A DNA stretch of 14,173 nucleotides from an uncultured Erysipelotrichaceae bacterium (GTDB lineage Bacteria; Bacillota_I; Bacilli_A; Erysipelotrichales; Erysipelotrichaceae). Numbering within the stretch: position 1 is the stretch's first letter; each line of letters starts with the position of its first letter. Made by a program: the position numbers and the translations under genes. Below are positions 13,757-14,173 of this stretch, in pieces. The DNA lies in contig CACZPD010000158.1 of NCBI GenBank assembly GCA_902782955.1, positions 1 to 14,173 of the forward strand, given 5' to 3'. The notes under the pieces were generated by a model that was not told the origin of the DNA, made no database searches, and worked only from the letters and a program-made list of their open reading frames with translations.

Positions 13757-14173
13757 TCATTCTTCATCCTCTGATCCGATCTCCGTATAGACCATACCGT
13801 GTTTGGTGTGGTCAGAGCGCATCAGGGATATTCTTTCTGTTTCCATGGTCGTTTCCGGTACTTCGATCACCGGAAAGATACCTTTCCATTCTGCTTTTCG
13901 TACCAGTGTGATATGGGCAGAGAACTTCTTTCGGTCAAAAGGTATTCTCTTCTCTGCAAGTTTGTGTCTTAACTGGGAAGCGATCCAGGCGGAACTGCCG
14001 TCATCTTTGATCCCGCACCATACGATACCCTGATCAAACATACCGATATGATCCAGGGTAATATCAAACGGTTCAAATTCGATCTCATCGATGATATCCA
14101 GGATATCTTCGGGATCCTGATATTCACCGATAAAAGCAAGCGTCAGATGCAGGTTGGCAGGATCCGTGTAATG
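13757..14173 (-). CDS. 2H phosphoesterase, 2'-5' RNA ligase (ThpR/LigT)-like, partial
   Basis: The visible C-terminal 138 residues run in from the right edge, so the start is missing. Two His-x-Thr motifs define the 2H fold: 'NLHLTLAFIGE' (His9, Thr11 of the visible part) and 'SAHITLVRK' (His87, Thr89), separated by 78 residues as in ThpR/LigT. Bacterial members ligate 2'-5' bonds in RNA or open 2',3'-cyclic phosphates; the cellular substrate is generally unclear. The end ('GSEDEE') is acidic. It is the first visible gene of a minus-strand unit with the PhzF and ZIP genes; whether more genes lie upstream cannot be seen. Confidence 0.85.
   Translation of the reverse strand, partial: HYTDPANLHLTLAFIGEYQDPEDILDIIDEIEFEPFDITLDHIGMFDQGIVWCGIKDDGSSAWIASQLRHKLAEKRIPFDRKKFSAHITLVRKAEWKGIFPVIEVPETTMETERISLMRSDHTKHGMVYTEIGSEDEE

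Noticed and set aside
1..14173. CRISPR arrays, tRNA or rRNA genes, IS ends or attachment sites
   Set aside because: On reading both strands I saw no regular spaced repeats, no transposase or integrase motifs and no cloverleaf or rRNA signatures. The repeats found are explained as operators, terminators and a promoter-linked palindrome.

Overview
The window looks like a chromosomal segment of a low- to mid-GC member of the Bacillota. The support is the strong GGAGG-type ribosome binding sites, an arginine T-box leader, a clostripain-family (C11) peptidase and Firmicute-like arginine enzymes. An Erysipelotrichia- or Clostridia-like host is plausible, but the sequence alone does not fix the taxon. 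No IS element, prophage gene, tRNA, rRNA or CRISPR array is visible.

Left part (1-6132, minus strand): one tightly packed arginine operon, transcribed argG-argH-argC-argJ-argB-argD, with argD cut by the window edge. Genes are separated by 16 nt or less, and two junctions (argH/argC, argJ/argB) are 4-nt ATGA overlaps. It encodes the acetylated cyclic route from glutamate to ornithine (ArgJ, ArgB, ArgC, ArgD) plus the last two steps to arginine (ArgG, ArgH). Ornithine carbamoyltransferase and carbamoyl-phosphate synthase are not here. A promoter at 6105-6132 drives a leader of about 240 nt that is a T-box riboswitch. It has a readable Arg specifier codon (CGU), the conserved T-box sequence, an antiterminator, and a competing 12-bp terminator with a U7 tract. 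A palindrome lying upstream of the promoter resembles an ARG box.

Middle (6232-10285): a minus-strand gene for a large membrane-anchored clostripain-like cysteine peptidase, ending in its own terminator just before the arg promoter. It is divergent from a plus-strand gene for a P-loop ATP/GTP-binding protein that I cannot assign to a named family. A hairpin that can terminate in both directions separates that gene from the next unit.

Right part (10299-12092, minus strand): an alpha/beta hydrolase of the FrsA-like type followed by an overlapping TetR regulator gene. Their promoter is bracketed by two copies of one 27-bp inverted repeat, which I read as operators of the TetR protein.

Far right (12096-14173, minus strand): an apparent three-gene unit encoding a 2H phosphoesterase (2'-5' RNA ligase-like, cut by the edge), a PhzF-family isomerase and a ZIP/GufA metal transporter, closed by a strong terminator.

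The regions most worth following up are the operator-flanked hydrolase/TetR promoter, the peptidase with its polytopic N-terminal domain, and the unassigned P-loop protein. I did not find a clearly new multi-gene system.
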